A stretch of 64,000 bases of DNA from Nageia nagi (Eukaryota > Pinophyta). Below are positions 12,470 to 23,872 of the stretch, piece by piece. The stretch lies in NCBI GenBank assembly GCA_050084985.1, contig JBITNC010000002.1:3472001-3536000 (forward strand), read 5' to 3'. A program made the position numbers and the translations under genes. Within the stretch, counting starts at the first letter, position 1. Every line of letters starts with the position of its first letter. The notes under the pieces are model-generated. The model had not been told where the DNA came from and ran no database searches. It worked only from the letters and a program-made list of their open reading frames with translations.

Positions 12470-12845
12470 CCGCCCACGTGGGCAAATAATGATAGCCCTC
12501 CAACAACAGAGCATGGCGGGCCCAGCTGGTCGCTGGCGGGACCCACTGCCAATTCCTCAGTTGCAAAGCCGCTTTCCGACCGGTAATAAAGCCCTTGCCG
12601 CCACGATCAGCGCCGGAAAATCATCATTGGCCAATGTTGTTCATGATAAATCTCGAGGCATGGGCCCACAGAAGATAACGTGGTTCGCGAATCGAGGATA
12701 GTTGAGTCCACTCGGATTATGCCACGTGGCGAGTGATTTCGTTACGTGCACGATAGCTGGATCGACGCCCCTTACATACGCACATGGCGAGAACATGACG
12801 GTGATGTGACGTGGCACGTTGTCCGGCCGTATCGACAACGTGCTA
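12470..12845 (-). promoter_or_regulatory. CpG-rich upstream region with seven ACGT elements
   Basis: ACGT cores sit at 12476, 12678, 12724, 12744, 12809, 12816 and 12838. The first lies in the 12-bp perfect palindrome GCCCACGTGGGC (12472-12483) and the third in the 10-bp palindrome GCCACGTGGC (12721-12730). Both contain CACGTG, the G-box bound by plant bZIP and bHLH factors; GACGTGGC at 12808 is ABRE-like. The cluster is 470-840 bp upstream of the gene 1 ATG. The surrounding stretch is much richer in CpG than the rest of the window. Regulation by abscisic acid or light is an inference. Confidence 0.5.
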
Positions 12846-12849
12846 TGAT

Positions 12850-14900
12850 GACACTTTGCATGGGTTCGAAAGCTGACAAAACCTGTTAGATGTTTAACCT
12901 TAACACAAACGATTGGAGTAGAAGGTGGACTATCAAACCATACGTTGGCTTTGGCAATTCGTTAAATAACCGACACTTTCATCGAGGGCGACAAGTATCT
13001 GTGATTAAGGGGGGTTTATTTTAAAATAAGCAATTTACAATTTTAGGCGCAGCATACATTGTATTTACAGTATTATAAAATAATTTAGTCAATTTACTGA
13101 TAAAATTTAGCTAATTAATATAATATATTTTCGTAGAGATAGATTTAGAAAAAAGTTAAATGGGTAATAAGGAATTGTAGACATTAAAGGTTTATAATGA
13201 ATCCAATTAAAGTGAGAGGGTTAATGTTTTTTGTTTTTAGCACAAAATGTTTCTATTTGAAAATACAATCAATGCATTTGTTTCTAAAGATCTTATATTA
13301 CTGAAGATGGATATTAATAAAACTGAATTTGAATTTTGCTTTTTCATTAAAATAATCGAATGAGATAATTTGCTAATACAATTCATTAAAAGATAATCAT
13401 ATAAAGATCGTTATAAAAAAAATATTAAAAATCTAAAGTTTGACTTGTAGTCCTACAAATGATAATAAAAAGAAAGAAGAAGAACCCAATAAATAAAATA
13501 ACGAAAGTACTATTTTACTATAAGGGAATAACCTCCACATGTTCATACCTAACAACATTGAAGCTTTCACATGCAACCGTAGCTAAATTTGTAATTCTTT
13601 TTATGTTCTATTCATATTTGTGTTTTTCTTAAATTAGCTCATAAAATACCACGTGGATCCATAAATCTTAAGAGCGGTATCATGATATCCATTTGGATCA
13701 TAAATATGAGATATATTGAAAACTAGAGTTAATTATGATCATATTGTTTTTAAATAAAATAAAATTAGGAAATTGATAAGATAGTAATGAATTATATTAA
13801 TAACGTGATATAATATACCGATAGGGTTAATAGATTTTCATATTAATTTTTTTTAAATGAATTATTTTATATAATGATGAAATTTAAAGTTTTTCAAGTA
13901 TAAGTTTTTTTTTGAAAAAATTATTATATTCAATAATATAATTTAATAAACAAAAAGATGGATGGATAAGCATGTTCTAAAGTAGTATTAAGACATTAAA
14001 CATCAAAATAGATGTTATATAAGCTTTAAAATTTAATTGTCTCTCATGATGGCCTCATCAACCAATATGATTACCAAGAAAATGGAGGATCATCTTGATT
14101 TTATTGTTTTCAATTTACAATGTACTAGTTTATCCCCACCCCAATATAGAGGATGCATCTCCTTGATGTCTAGACCAACTATATTTAGTCTTAAGCTCTT
14201 TAATTATGGTAGGTAAAATGGCCACATCAAGAGTTGGTAGTTAATTATAGTTTACCCATGGATCATCAAGGATCATAACTTGAGTATATCATGGAAAAGA
14301 AGCCTTATAAGGATGCTTGAGTGGATATGAGTGTTGGTTTTATCAAGACCAAGAACTTTCTCATAATGAGGAATGCTTCAAAGGGACCTTGTTAATAATG
14401 TAGCGAGCATTCCTTCAATTTTTAGTTAATGTTTACAAATAAGCCAACTCCATAGCTATTTTGTTGGCTTGCAATCTATAAAAATATAAAAGAAAGAACA
14501 TTGATTCTATTAATATAATTATAAAGTATAACAACAAAGGGTATGAGAGAAAAGGGAATTATTTATAGATTTCCATAACAAAAATAAAATTCCAACTTCG
14601 AATATGTGGGGAAGACATCAATAAACACTAATGGAAGAGGAAGAGAATCTTCAACAAGAATCTATTTTCATGCAAATCATTAAAGGATGAAAGGTTATAA
14701 GGGGGGGAAATCTAGGTCTAATGATCTTGATCCTCCTAATATCATCAAAAAAGTAAAATAATTTCCTTAAGCACATGTTAAAATGGCCAAATTAAATTAT
14801 AAACCCTATCTAAATTTAATATGCTTATTGAGGGGGAGGATATGGTAGCTTAAGCTAAAGGAAAAAAAAAAGGACTATTTAGGTTCAAAGTATTAGGATT
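12850..14900. other. Intergenic, no gene recognised
   Basis: AT-rich DNA upstream of gene 1. I found no open frame with a recognisable domain, no RNA gene and no clear repeat ends. Confidence 0.5.
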
Positions 14901-15900
14901 ATGACATGAGAGGATGATGGGCCCAAATATGGAAATTGAAGATAGATCCTAATGAGAACTTAACTTGTCTATCATGGGTAGATAGGATAAGGGCCACTCA
15001 TACCTTAACCTAGCTTTATTATAGAGAAGGAATATCTTTGAATACCATCTCCAACTATTCCACCAAGGGTATAGAGGATGCATATTAATTTTGTGAAGCA
15101 TAGAATAAGTTATATTTTCTTTAATCACTTCAAATATTTTCTCATCAATGGACACAAGTCCATATCCAAATATGGTATAGTCCCAAGGAAAGCAATCTCT
15201 AGTTGAGTTGGAAAAAAGGTCAACCACTATAATAATGCCTCTTTTATAAAATTTATGGGCATGCATCAAGGGGACTTTTACAAAAGGGACTTCAATGATA
15301 ATCAAGATAAGGGGCCACCAATGGTTCATAGTATTGATTAAGAAACCATCCTAGAGACAATCACCTTTCCATTAGATCCATAATTTTATGCTTTACTAAT
15401 CCCATCAAATACTACAATCTAAAATTTATTTAAAGATCTTTATGGGTATTATGGAAATTAGAAGGGGTGGGAAGTATTTCATCCATATTGAGAGCATGAG
15501 GTAATGCAATATGGAAATAACATTTTTAGGTCTTTATGGATTTCATGAATTTAATAATTTATCAAAACATAAGTTGTGTCTTAGCACTTGTAATCAATAA
15601 GATACATCCCACTATTCTATCAAGGTAAGAAGGAAAACTTCTAAGCTACTTTGTGGAACCTAATGCTTGAAGTAGAGTTTGATCAGAGAAATTCTCTAGG
15701 TAGTTTTTCCAATTTCTAATAACTAGCTTTGGAAGGAATCCATCTTGATGAATAATACATATGAATTAGAACCATGATTATAGAGCAAATTTAAAATTTA
15801 CTACCATGAAAAACAAACTAGTGGCCTCATGGGCTAGCTTATACTTAGACTTTTGGATAACATATTTCTATTGTTATGAGGAGGAACATTAGAAAATAAA
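14900..15900 (-). pseudogene. Decayed minus-strand reading frame of unknown family
   Basis: The longest open piece is 15329-14949 (126 codons), rich in Trp, Tyr and Phe. Upstream, to about 15900, protein-like stretches continue in shifting frames, with fragments such as LAHEATSLFFMV and LPHALNMDEILPTP. Composition looks like old coding sequence rather than random AT-rich DNA. I do not recognise the family; a retroelement ORF or a dead host gene are both possible. Confidence 0.35.
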
Positions 15901-16079
15901 TAAGACTATTAAAAAAATAAAACACTTGTGTATCCTATATCTATCTACTTTAGTATTATGTTAACGATTGGGGAGGGGAGAGGTAGATTGATGTCAACAA
16001 AGAGTCCTTCATCATTGAATTTTTGGGCCAAAGGTAAGATAAAAGTTATATAGTTAATGGATGGCTTGATTGAAAGACT

Positions 16080-18340
16080 CTTCATCCTTATTTGATAGTT
16101 TCAAGTGTTTAAAAGGGTAAGGGTAGGTATTATGTTTATGTCTCCTCAAGATGGTATTATTCCTATGGATTATAAACTTGATTTTGATTACACAAATAAC
16201 ATGATTGAGTATGAGGCTTTGATTTTAGATTTGAAGTTTATTGTTAACTTGAATATCAAGTTCCTACAGGTTTATGGTGATTCACATCTTATTACAAACT
16301 AAATCAATGGGGTTTATAATACAAGAGATGAGAAGCTACAACCTTACAAGGAGTTGGTAATAAAGATGATATCAACTTGCTTCATAAAGGTTAAATTTGA
16401 TAACATTCTAAGAGATAGTAATAGATTTTTGGATGCAATGGAAAATGCAGCCTCTTTTACACCAATCCATCTTGAAGATGAGAAAACTTTGATCAAGATA
16501 AATAACCTCAAGAATACTTCCTCAATGGATGAAGTATTTTTCATTAATTTATTTGAGAAGGAGTAGAATGCATGTGTCATTCTTCCATATATTAAGTGGT
16601 ACACAGACATATACAACTATTTGAAATATGGTTCAATTCTTAATTCTTATCAACACAAGTTCTTGAAGAGGAGGCTTAAGAAAATAGATGCTAGGTATTT
16701 TATCATTGGTGATATTCTTTATAAGAGGTCTTTTGATGGTACATTGCTTATATGCTTGACTAAAGAAGATACTAAGAAATCCATGAAGTAAATGTATGAT
16801 AATTTTAGTGGAGGTCACTTTAACAATAAGGTCATATTCCATAAACTTTTGAGATTGGGTCATTATTGGACATCTATGGAAAAAGATTTCATTCTTCATG
16901 TTAAGAAATATGAAAAGTTGAAAAAGAATGGTAACTTAAATTGACTCCTTAACAAGAGTTGGTTATTATGATTTCACCTTGTCCATTTTCCATTTGGGTT
17001 TTTGATTTAATTGGTATCATTAAACCTAAGTATAGAGAGGGATACAAGCTCATTTTGGTGGTAGCTGAACATTTCACCAAATGAATAGAAGTTATACCTT
17101 TGAGGTCATCTAAAGGTTCTCAAATTATGAATTTTTTGATTGATAACATCATTACAAGATTTGGTGTATCATCTTATATCATTATGGATAACAAAAAGAA
17201 TTTTTGGAGTAAGCATGTGAGAGAATTTTATAGAACCTTTAAAATTAAGCAAGAGTTTTCGTCTAAATATTATCTACAAGGTAATGGACAAGATGAAGCA
17301 ACCAATAATACCATTGTCAATATTTTATGTAAGATTGTAATGAAGCATCTGAAGAAATTAACCCTTTCTGAATTAACTTCTAATCTCCTAATATCTTGAG
17401 AAGGCACTTTCAACATCAACATAATAGCACAATAACTAAAGCCAATCACATAAATAACATAAGATATAAAGTGATGCCTCCATTCTTGAGAGTACATCCA
17501 CTAACTAAGATCTTCTTATTCTCAAGGACCTCTCTTACAAAATCTCTTCTCTCTCTCACACTCTAAACCAATAGCAAAGCTTGCATTACAATTATGTAAC
17601 TAGAGAAGGGGAGGGTTCTCTTTTTATAAGAAGAAAACCACTCTATAATTAATCCATTTTCTATTTTTAATCCTTTACCTATTTTTAAACTCATACCTAT
17701 TTTTAATCCTTCTCCTATTTTTATTCCCTTAATACTTTAAGGTATCTAATGATGCTTTAAGTATTAAGTGAATTGACATTAAGGAGAAATATTACACAAT
17801 ATTACATTACAAATTCTGACAGCATCCAAAGGATTGAAACACATATTGATATACACATTATAAGTATATAGAACTAGTATCAAATCTGAAATAGGTTACA
17901 CTCCATTCTCATTAGTGTATGGGGATGAGGTTGTTTTTCCATTGGATTTAGAATTTTCATCTTTAAGGGTGTCTTTGGAGGGCATAATTGAGTGAGAAGA
18001 TTAAAGAAAACCAATATTAAGATAGTTGGAAAGCTTACATTAAAAGAGGATCTATGCTTTGAAACATCTTAGAGCATATTAGAGGAGAAAAAATAGGGCA
18101 TATACAAAGAAGATCAAGCCAAGAGAGTTTTAGGTTGGTGACTTAGTTCTCAAGGAGAATAATCATAAGATTAAGGCTAAAAAAGAGGACAAGGATTAGT
18201 TTTTTTGATAAATTGTATTGGTCATTACATAATTACTTGGCTAAGTATACCAATGGTGCATATAAGTTGATGATAATTGATGGAAGAGAAGATGAATTTT
18301 CCACCAATCCCATACATTTGAATCACTTCTATGCTTGAAG
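16080..18340 (+). mobile_element. Ty3-gypsy pol remnant: RNase H, zinc finger, integrase
   Basis: RNase H (RVT_3 type) lies at about 16080-16470, with DYTNNMIEYEALIL and VYGDSHLITN. An HHCC-like integrase zinc region follows at about 16640-16930 (GGHFNNKV..HKLLRLGHYW). The integrase core is at about 16970-17349, with FDLIGII, FGVSSYIIMDN and YYLQGNGQDEATN, which keep the D, D, E pattern. After the solo LTR at 17350-17821 the frame resumes with KD, then GYTPFSLVYGDEVVFPLD at about 17905. It ends with a C-terminal domain near 18340. Upstream RT, protease and gag are missing. Many stops make it non-functional. The layout resembles plant Athila/Tat-type gypsy elements. Confidence 0.85.
17350..17821 (-). 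mobile_element. Solo LTR, 472 bp, inside the gypsy integrase
   Basis: The insertion starts TGAAGAAATT and ends TTCTGACA, giving the TG...CA ends of an LTR. It is flanked by identical 5-bp target duplications GCATC (17345-17349 and 17822-17826). Cutting it out with one GCATC rejoins the integrase at KHPKD with the frame open on both sides. A TATAAAAAG box on the minus strand, near 17630, suggests minus-strand orientation. No internal coding region or partner LTR remains, so it most likely arose by LTR-LTR recombination. Confidence 0.85.
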
Positions 18341-18944
18341 GGAACCCGTTACATACACTTGCTTATATTTTTTATTTATATTTTGTTCAGCATATCTATT
18401 AGGAGTGTGAGGTCTTTTTCTTAGCTCCATTTTTTCTGTTAGCTCAACCTCAACACTAGTATCTATGCATTTTTTGGTTTTTAACCCCAATACTCATATT
18501 GGTGTGTTTTGAGTCCTATCACAACTTAGAAGAATTATTGGTTTCTTGATCTAAGATGCATCTTATAATTTATATAATTTTTTTCAATTTAGTTCAGAAA
18601 GCATTTTACATTAGTTCTCTGGGTTTAACTTAGTTGATCATTCAATTGATATCATGAAGAATATGGTTCTTCCTTGAAAGATATTTACAATCTTCCTATA
18701 TGCATAAGATAATCTTGCATTGATCATCAAATTTTAAGCGATGAATTACTATTGATACTAAAATTGATGCATCTTGAAGTGCCCATACTAGGGGTAATGT
18801 TTGCACTAAGGAATTTAAAAATTTCATGGTTGTCATAGGTAAGCTTAAGTATTTGTCTATTACAAGTTGATATTTTTCATATTCAAGCATATGTGTTTCA
18901 TTTACCATTATATACATGCTTATATAAAATGAATATGTGTTACA

Positions 18945-19479
18945 TGTTGGAGTGTGGAGCCTATTATCCTAAGAGGTGCATGTATGCAACCATGTATGGT
19001 GGAACATCCCTATGATCCCTTATCCATACATGAATCTCAATCTATTTTTAGCCATTTTTTAGAAATAGCTCTATTCTTATAAAACCTATTTTTAGGAATG
19101 ACTATTTTTAGTGGTGAGTCTGGATGATTGATATTTAGGTCATAGATTGTATTCTCTATTATATAAGAGGATTTCATATGAATGAAATATCATTGTATTA
19201 GAGTTTTGCTAGGATTTGACCATAGAGGAAATTAATAGAGAGCTTGTGAGATACTAAGGAGATAGTGCATTAGGGTTGATGCATATTGTAATCCCTTTAT
19301 TTTTTAGACTGTGATAAAGATCCAATTGGTTGTTTCTCTAGGGATGTAGCCCATATTGAGTGAACCTTGATACATAATGTGTTAATCCCTTATGTGATTG
19401 TTCTTGGTTATTTACTTTACTTACTTCTGCAAGTTATATTTTGCATATATATTTTACTTTCTTCTATATGTATCTAGCA
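18945..19479 (+). repeat. 5' LTR of the copia element
   Basis: Starts TGTTGGAGTGTGG and ends about TCTAGCA. A TATA-like ATTATATAAGAGG lies near 19158. It aligns along its whole length with 22977-23502. Confidence 0.88.
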
Positions 19480-19481
19480 AC

Positions 19482-19493
19482 TGGTATCAAATA
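19482..19493 (+). other. Primer-binding site, initiator tRNA-Met type
   Basis: TGGTATCAAATA stands 2 bases after the LTR end. Plant copia elements use TGGTATCAGAGC, complementary to initiator tRNA-Met; the first eight bases match. Confidence 0.75.
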
Positions 19494-19600
19494 TTTGTAT
19501 TTGGTGCTCACATAAGGGTGTTTTATTTGAGTAAGAGCAATATAATAAGGGTGGTTCTGAGTAAAAATGTTCAACGACCAAAATTTTAATTTTGTAAAAT

Positions 19601-22600
19601 GCAGATGGAGGATTATCTCTATCAAATGGACCTCTAACTACCTCTAGAAGGTAAGGTAAAGATACCAAATATAATGTTTGATGAAGAATGGGCTTTGTTC
19701 GAAAGGAAAGCATTAGGGATGATCAGGTTATGCTTGACTAGCACAGTAGCCTTTAATATTTCCAAAATGAAAATCACAAAGGATGTTATGGATGCATTAG
19801 CTAAGTTATATGAGGAATCCTCAACTTCCAACAAAGTTTTTCTAATACATAAATTATTTAATATGAAGATGAATGAAGGTGCTTCAATTTAGGATCATTT
19901 AAATACATTTAATAATGTAACTAGTCAATTAAATTTAGTAAGAATAAATTTTGATCATGAAATTAGGGCTTTGCTAATTTTGTGCTTACTACCAAAGTGC
20001 TAGAATAATTTGGTAATGGCTATAAGTAATTGTGCATAGTAGTTCTAACAAGTTAATTTTTGATGATATTGTCAGCATTATTCTTAGTGAAGGTATGAGG
20101 AGAAAAACCTTAGGTGAGGCCTCATCATCAGGAATAATGTTAACAGTTGAGAACAATAGAGAAAGGTAAAGAGAAAGAGGTAGAAGTCAAAGCAAAGAAA
20201 AATGTAGAGGAAGATCTAAGTCAAAAGGAAAAGGGAAAGACAAATGTTAGTATTGTGGCAAGAAAGGCCATGTGAAAAAGGATTGTTGGAATAGAATCAA
20301 TGATGAAAAAGGTAAGATGAAAAAATAAAGGTAATAAATTAAAATCAAATTTAAATGGTGAAATATTGTTGGATGCTTTGATATTATCTTTAGATAAGAA
20401 TAATGATTACTAGGTTATTGATTTTTGTGCATATCTTCATGTTACTTCACAAAAGAATTACTTTGTAGAGTATGTTCAAGGTGATTTTGGATAGGTTATA
20501 TTAGGAGACAATCATCCCTACCAGATTAAGGAAAAGGAAAATATAAATATGAGGTTTTCCAATGGAACTCTACTTATATTGAATGAAGTATGATATATTC
20601 CTAATCTGAAGAGAAATTTGATCTTATCTAGTATACTTGGTAAAGAAGATTTCATAGCTGTATTTGGAGAAAACTCTTGGAAGTTAACAAAAGGCTCTAT
20701 GGTGATTGCTAAAGGTAAATTAGCTAGTATGCCTAATTTGGTTACATAATCATCTATTTGCACTATAAATTTTGTTGCTACAAGAGAATACGTAAAGATG
20801 TGGTACTACATATTAGGCCATATGAGTGAAAAAGTAATGAAGGTTTTTCACTCTTAGAAATTACTACCAAAATTCAAGGAAGTTGATTTCAAATTTTGTG
20901 AGGATTGCATTTATAGTAAATAGAAAAGGGTAATATTTCTAACAGTTGGAAAAGAGAAGAAGACATAAAAGTTAGAATTGTTTCATAAAAGTTATAATTG
21001 TTTCATAAATTAGAAAGAAGCTAGATGCTTAGTCTAAGAAGTGTTATTTCATTGGTTATGGGATAAATGAATTAGGTTTCATATTATGGGATAATACTAA
21101 TAGGAAAGCCATCAAGAGAAGAGATGTTATTTTTAATGAGAAAAGATTGTACAAGGATAAATTGCAAAAAAAAGGATGATACCATGTACACTGTATTTGA
21201 TGAGATTATAGAAGAGAATATACCAAAGGTGAAGAATGAGAACCTTCAACCACAATAATCGATAACTACTATAATAAGGTCTCAAAGGGTTAGTAACCCT
21301 CCTAAGAAATATACTTTTGCTTTGTATTATGTGTTGTATATTGATGCTAGTGAACCAGAGAATTTTTATGAGGTTTTGTAGGCAAGTACCAAGAAGCAAT
21401 GGGAGCTTGGGATGGATGAGGGGATGGATTCCTTAAGCCAAAACCAAACATGGGATTCGGTTAAGCTTCTTGCTCTCAAGAAGGCACTATATAATAAATG
21501 GATATACATGGTTAAAGAAAAGTGGGAGGAAACGAGAGGTATAAGGCAAGGCTTGTTATGAAAGGTTATGCATAAAAGAAAGGTATAGACTATGATGCAA
21601 TTTTTTCTTTAGTAGTCAAGATGAATTCTATTCATACTATTTTAATCTTGGTTGCAGAAGAGGATTTATATTTAAAGCATCTTGATGTAAAAACCACTTT
21701 CCTCCATGGTGATTTGGAAGAGGAAATCTATATGCACCAATTAGAGGGTTATGAGGTAAAGGGGAATTAGAATCTTATTTGCAAGTTAAAGAAGATATTG
21801 TATGATCTAAAACAAGCTCTTAGAAAATGGTATTTGAAGTTTGATAGGTTCATGTAGAACTTGGATTATTGTAGATGTCATTCAGATCATTGTGTATAAT
21901 TCAAGAGACTAGGTAATGGGAGTTACATTATCTTGCTTTTATATGCTACTAATATGCTTGTAGCTAGTAATAGTATCCAAGATATTAGTGATCTCAAGAG
22001 GAGTTTGGAAAGAACTTTTTCCATGAAGGATTTAGGAGCTGCAATACAAATCATTGGTATGAGAATCACAAGAGATAGGAAGAACCAAAAGTTGGTGCTA
22101 TCTCAGGAGGAGTACATACAGAAAGCTTTAAAGTGGTTTAATATGAATAATTGCAAGATAATAAGTACACCTCTTGCATACCACTTTAAATTAACCAAAG
22201 AGATATATCCTAGAACTAATAATGAGAAAGAACTTATGGGCGAGGTCCTTTATGCATATATTGTTGGTAGTTTAATGTATACTATGGTTTGTACTAGTTT
22301 TGGTATTATTCAAGTAGTGGGAGTTGTGAGCAGGTACATGAGTAACCCCAAAAATGAGCATTGGCATGTAGTGAAGTGGATACTTTGGTATTTGATAGGT
22401 ACATCCAATTATTATTTACATTTTGATGGTAATAATATTGATGTATAAGGTTTTATATATTTGAATATGGCGGGTGATAGAGATGGTGGGAGAAGCACCA
22501 TTGGTTATGTTTTCACTATTGGTGGAACAACTATGAATTAGGTGTCCAAGCTACAATAGGTTATGGTATTGTATATAATGAAGGTAGTGTTTATCATAGT

Positions 22601-22910
22601 TATAAAGGCTAGCAAGAAGATAATTTGGCTTCAAATATTGATGGAAGAATTGGGATATGATCAAAAGGATTGCATGTTATGGAGTGACAAACAAAGTGCC
22701 ATTCATCTTGCAAAAAATTTAGCTTTCCATTCAAGAACCAAACACATTTGGATTAGGTACTATTGGATATGGTTAGTATTAAAGGATGGATCCTTAAGGT
22801 TGGAAAATATACATACTAGCAAAAATCCTACAAATATGTTGACCAAAGTAGTTTCAAAAGATAGGTTGATCTTATGCTCAAACTCGATTGGGCTGATAGA
22901 GCCATGAAGG
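19601..22910 (+). pseudogene. Copia gag-pol reading frame, broken
   Basis: Gag starts near 19601 (MQMEDYLYQMDL) with a UBN2-type stretch to about 20090. A zinc knuckle at about 20250-20290 reads C-stop-YCGKKGHVKKDCW, matching CX2CX4HX4C apart from one Trp codon turned stop. Protease and GAG-pre-integrase follow at about 20360-20970. The integrase core is missing; the integrase tail (KKCYFIGYGINELGF) starts near 21030. RT runs from about 21380 to 22300. The YVDD active site at about 21941 now reads YATN, which removes both catalytic Asp residues. RNase H continues to about 22905 with SDKQSAIHLAKN and FHSRTKHIWIRY. Many codons are stops by a single change from Trp or Gln. Confidence 0.88.
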
Positions 22911-22963
22911 ATTAGGTAGATCCCTAATGGATGTAAAAATAGTGAAATTTCTATGGATAGTCT

Positions 22964-22976
22964 CCAAGTGGGAGAT
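22964..22976 (+). other. Polypurine tract of the copia element
   Basis: CCAAGTGGGAGATT directly precedes the 3' LTR. This purine run primes plus-strand DNA synthesis in copia elements. Confidence 0.7.
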
Positions 22977-23502
22977 TTTTGGAGTATGGAGCTTGTTATC
23001 CTACAAAGTGCATGTGTGCAACCATGTACGATGGAGCACCCCTACAATCCCTTATCCACACATGAGTCTTTATCTATTTTTAGTCATTTTGTAGAAATAG
23101 TGCTATTCTTGTAAAACCTAATTTTAGGAGTGACTATTTTTAATGGTTAATATATTTAGGTCACAAATTGTATTCTCTATAATATAAGAGGATTTTGTAT
23201 GAAGGAAATATCATTGTATTAGAGTTGTGCTAAGGTTTGAGCATATGGGAGCTTGATAGATATTTTGTGAGATATTGAGGAGATTGTGCATCAGGATTGA
23301 TGTGGTTTGTAATCTCTTTTATTTTTTATATTGTGATAAGGATTTGATTGGTTATTTCTCTAGGGATGTAGCTCACATTGGGTGAACCTCATTACATGTA
23401 CTCTATTAATCTCTTATGTGATTGTTCTTGGCTATTTATTTACTTAATTCTGCAAGTTTTATTCTGTATATATATTTTTCTTGAACCTATATATACCCAA
23501 CA
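22977..23502 (+). repeat. 3' LTR of the copia element
   Basis: Direct repeat of 18945-19479. The terminal TG has mutated to TT; the end CCCAACA is kept. TTCCA follows as target duplication. Confidence 0.88.
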
Positions 23503-23633
23503 TTCCATTAGTCACATATTTTTATAAAACAAATGTTCTTAGAATTATACATTATTTTGAAAAAAATTACATTTCCTTATTGGGTGGATAATATATAACC
23601 ATCATTGTTATGGTTTTATGATTATTACCTTAG

Positions 23634-23872
23634 TTATATGAAAATCCTTGAGATTAGGCACTTGCATGCTTTTGTTTGGTAATATGAAAACCCTTGGGAT
23701 TGGGAATTCACATTCATCTCTATTTTGTAATATTATAACCCTTTGGGTTGGGCATTCACATCTTCATTATGTTTGTTAATATGATAACCCCTTTGGGTTG
23801 GGAATTCACACTTCATTATGTCTGGGTATATGAAAACCATTTGGGTTGGGCATTTTTATTTCTATTTTTAGT
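23634..23872. repeat. Minisatellite, about 48 bp x 5
   Basis: Five diverged head-to-tail copies of a unit resembling AATATGAAAACCCTTGGG plus TTGGGAATTCACA and a T-rich tail. The clearest landmarks are CCTTGAGATTAGG, CCTTGGGATTGGG, CTTTGGGTTGGG, CCTTTGGGTTGGG and ATTTGGGTTGGG. No coding meaning is evident. Confidence 0.75.

Larger units (their letters stand above)
18945..23502 (+). mobile_element. Complete but dead Ty1-copia retrotransposon, about 4.6 kb
   Basis: Two direct LTRs (18945-19479 and 22977-23502) bracket copia gag-pol on the plus strand, with near-matching target duplications TTACA (18940-18944) and TTCCA (23503-23507). A primer-binding site follows the 5' LTR and a polypurine tract precedes the 3' LTR. 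Internal order is Gag, zinc knuckle, protease, GAG-pre-integrase, integrase tail, RT and RNase H, as in copia. The integrase core is deleted, the RT active site is mutated and many frames are broken. The LTRs differ at roughly one site in eight over the first 200 aligned bases by eye, so the insertion is old. Confidence 0.92.

Noticed and set aside
12336-12838. Three overlapping open frames on both strands in the CpG-rich upstream region
   Set aside because: They are open on both strands because TAA/TAG/TGA are rare in GC-rich sequence. No domain recognised; a regulatory region explains the composition better.
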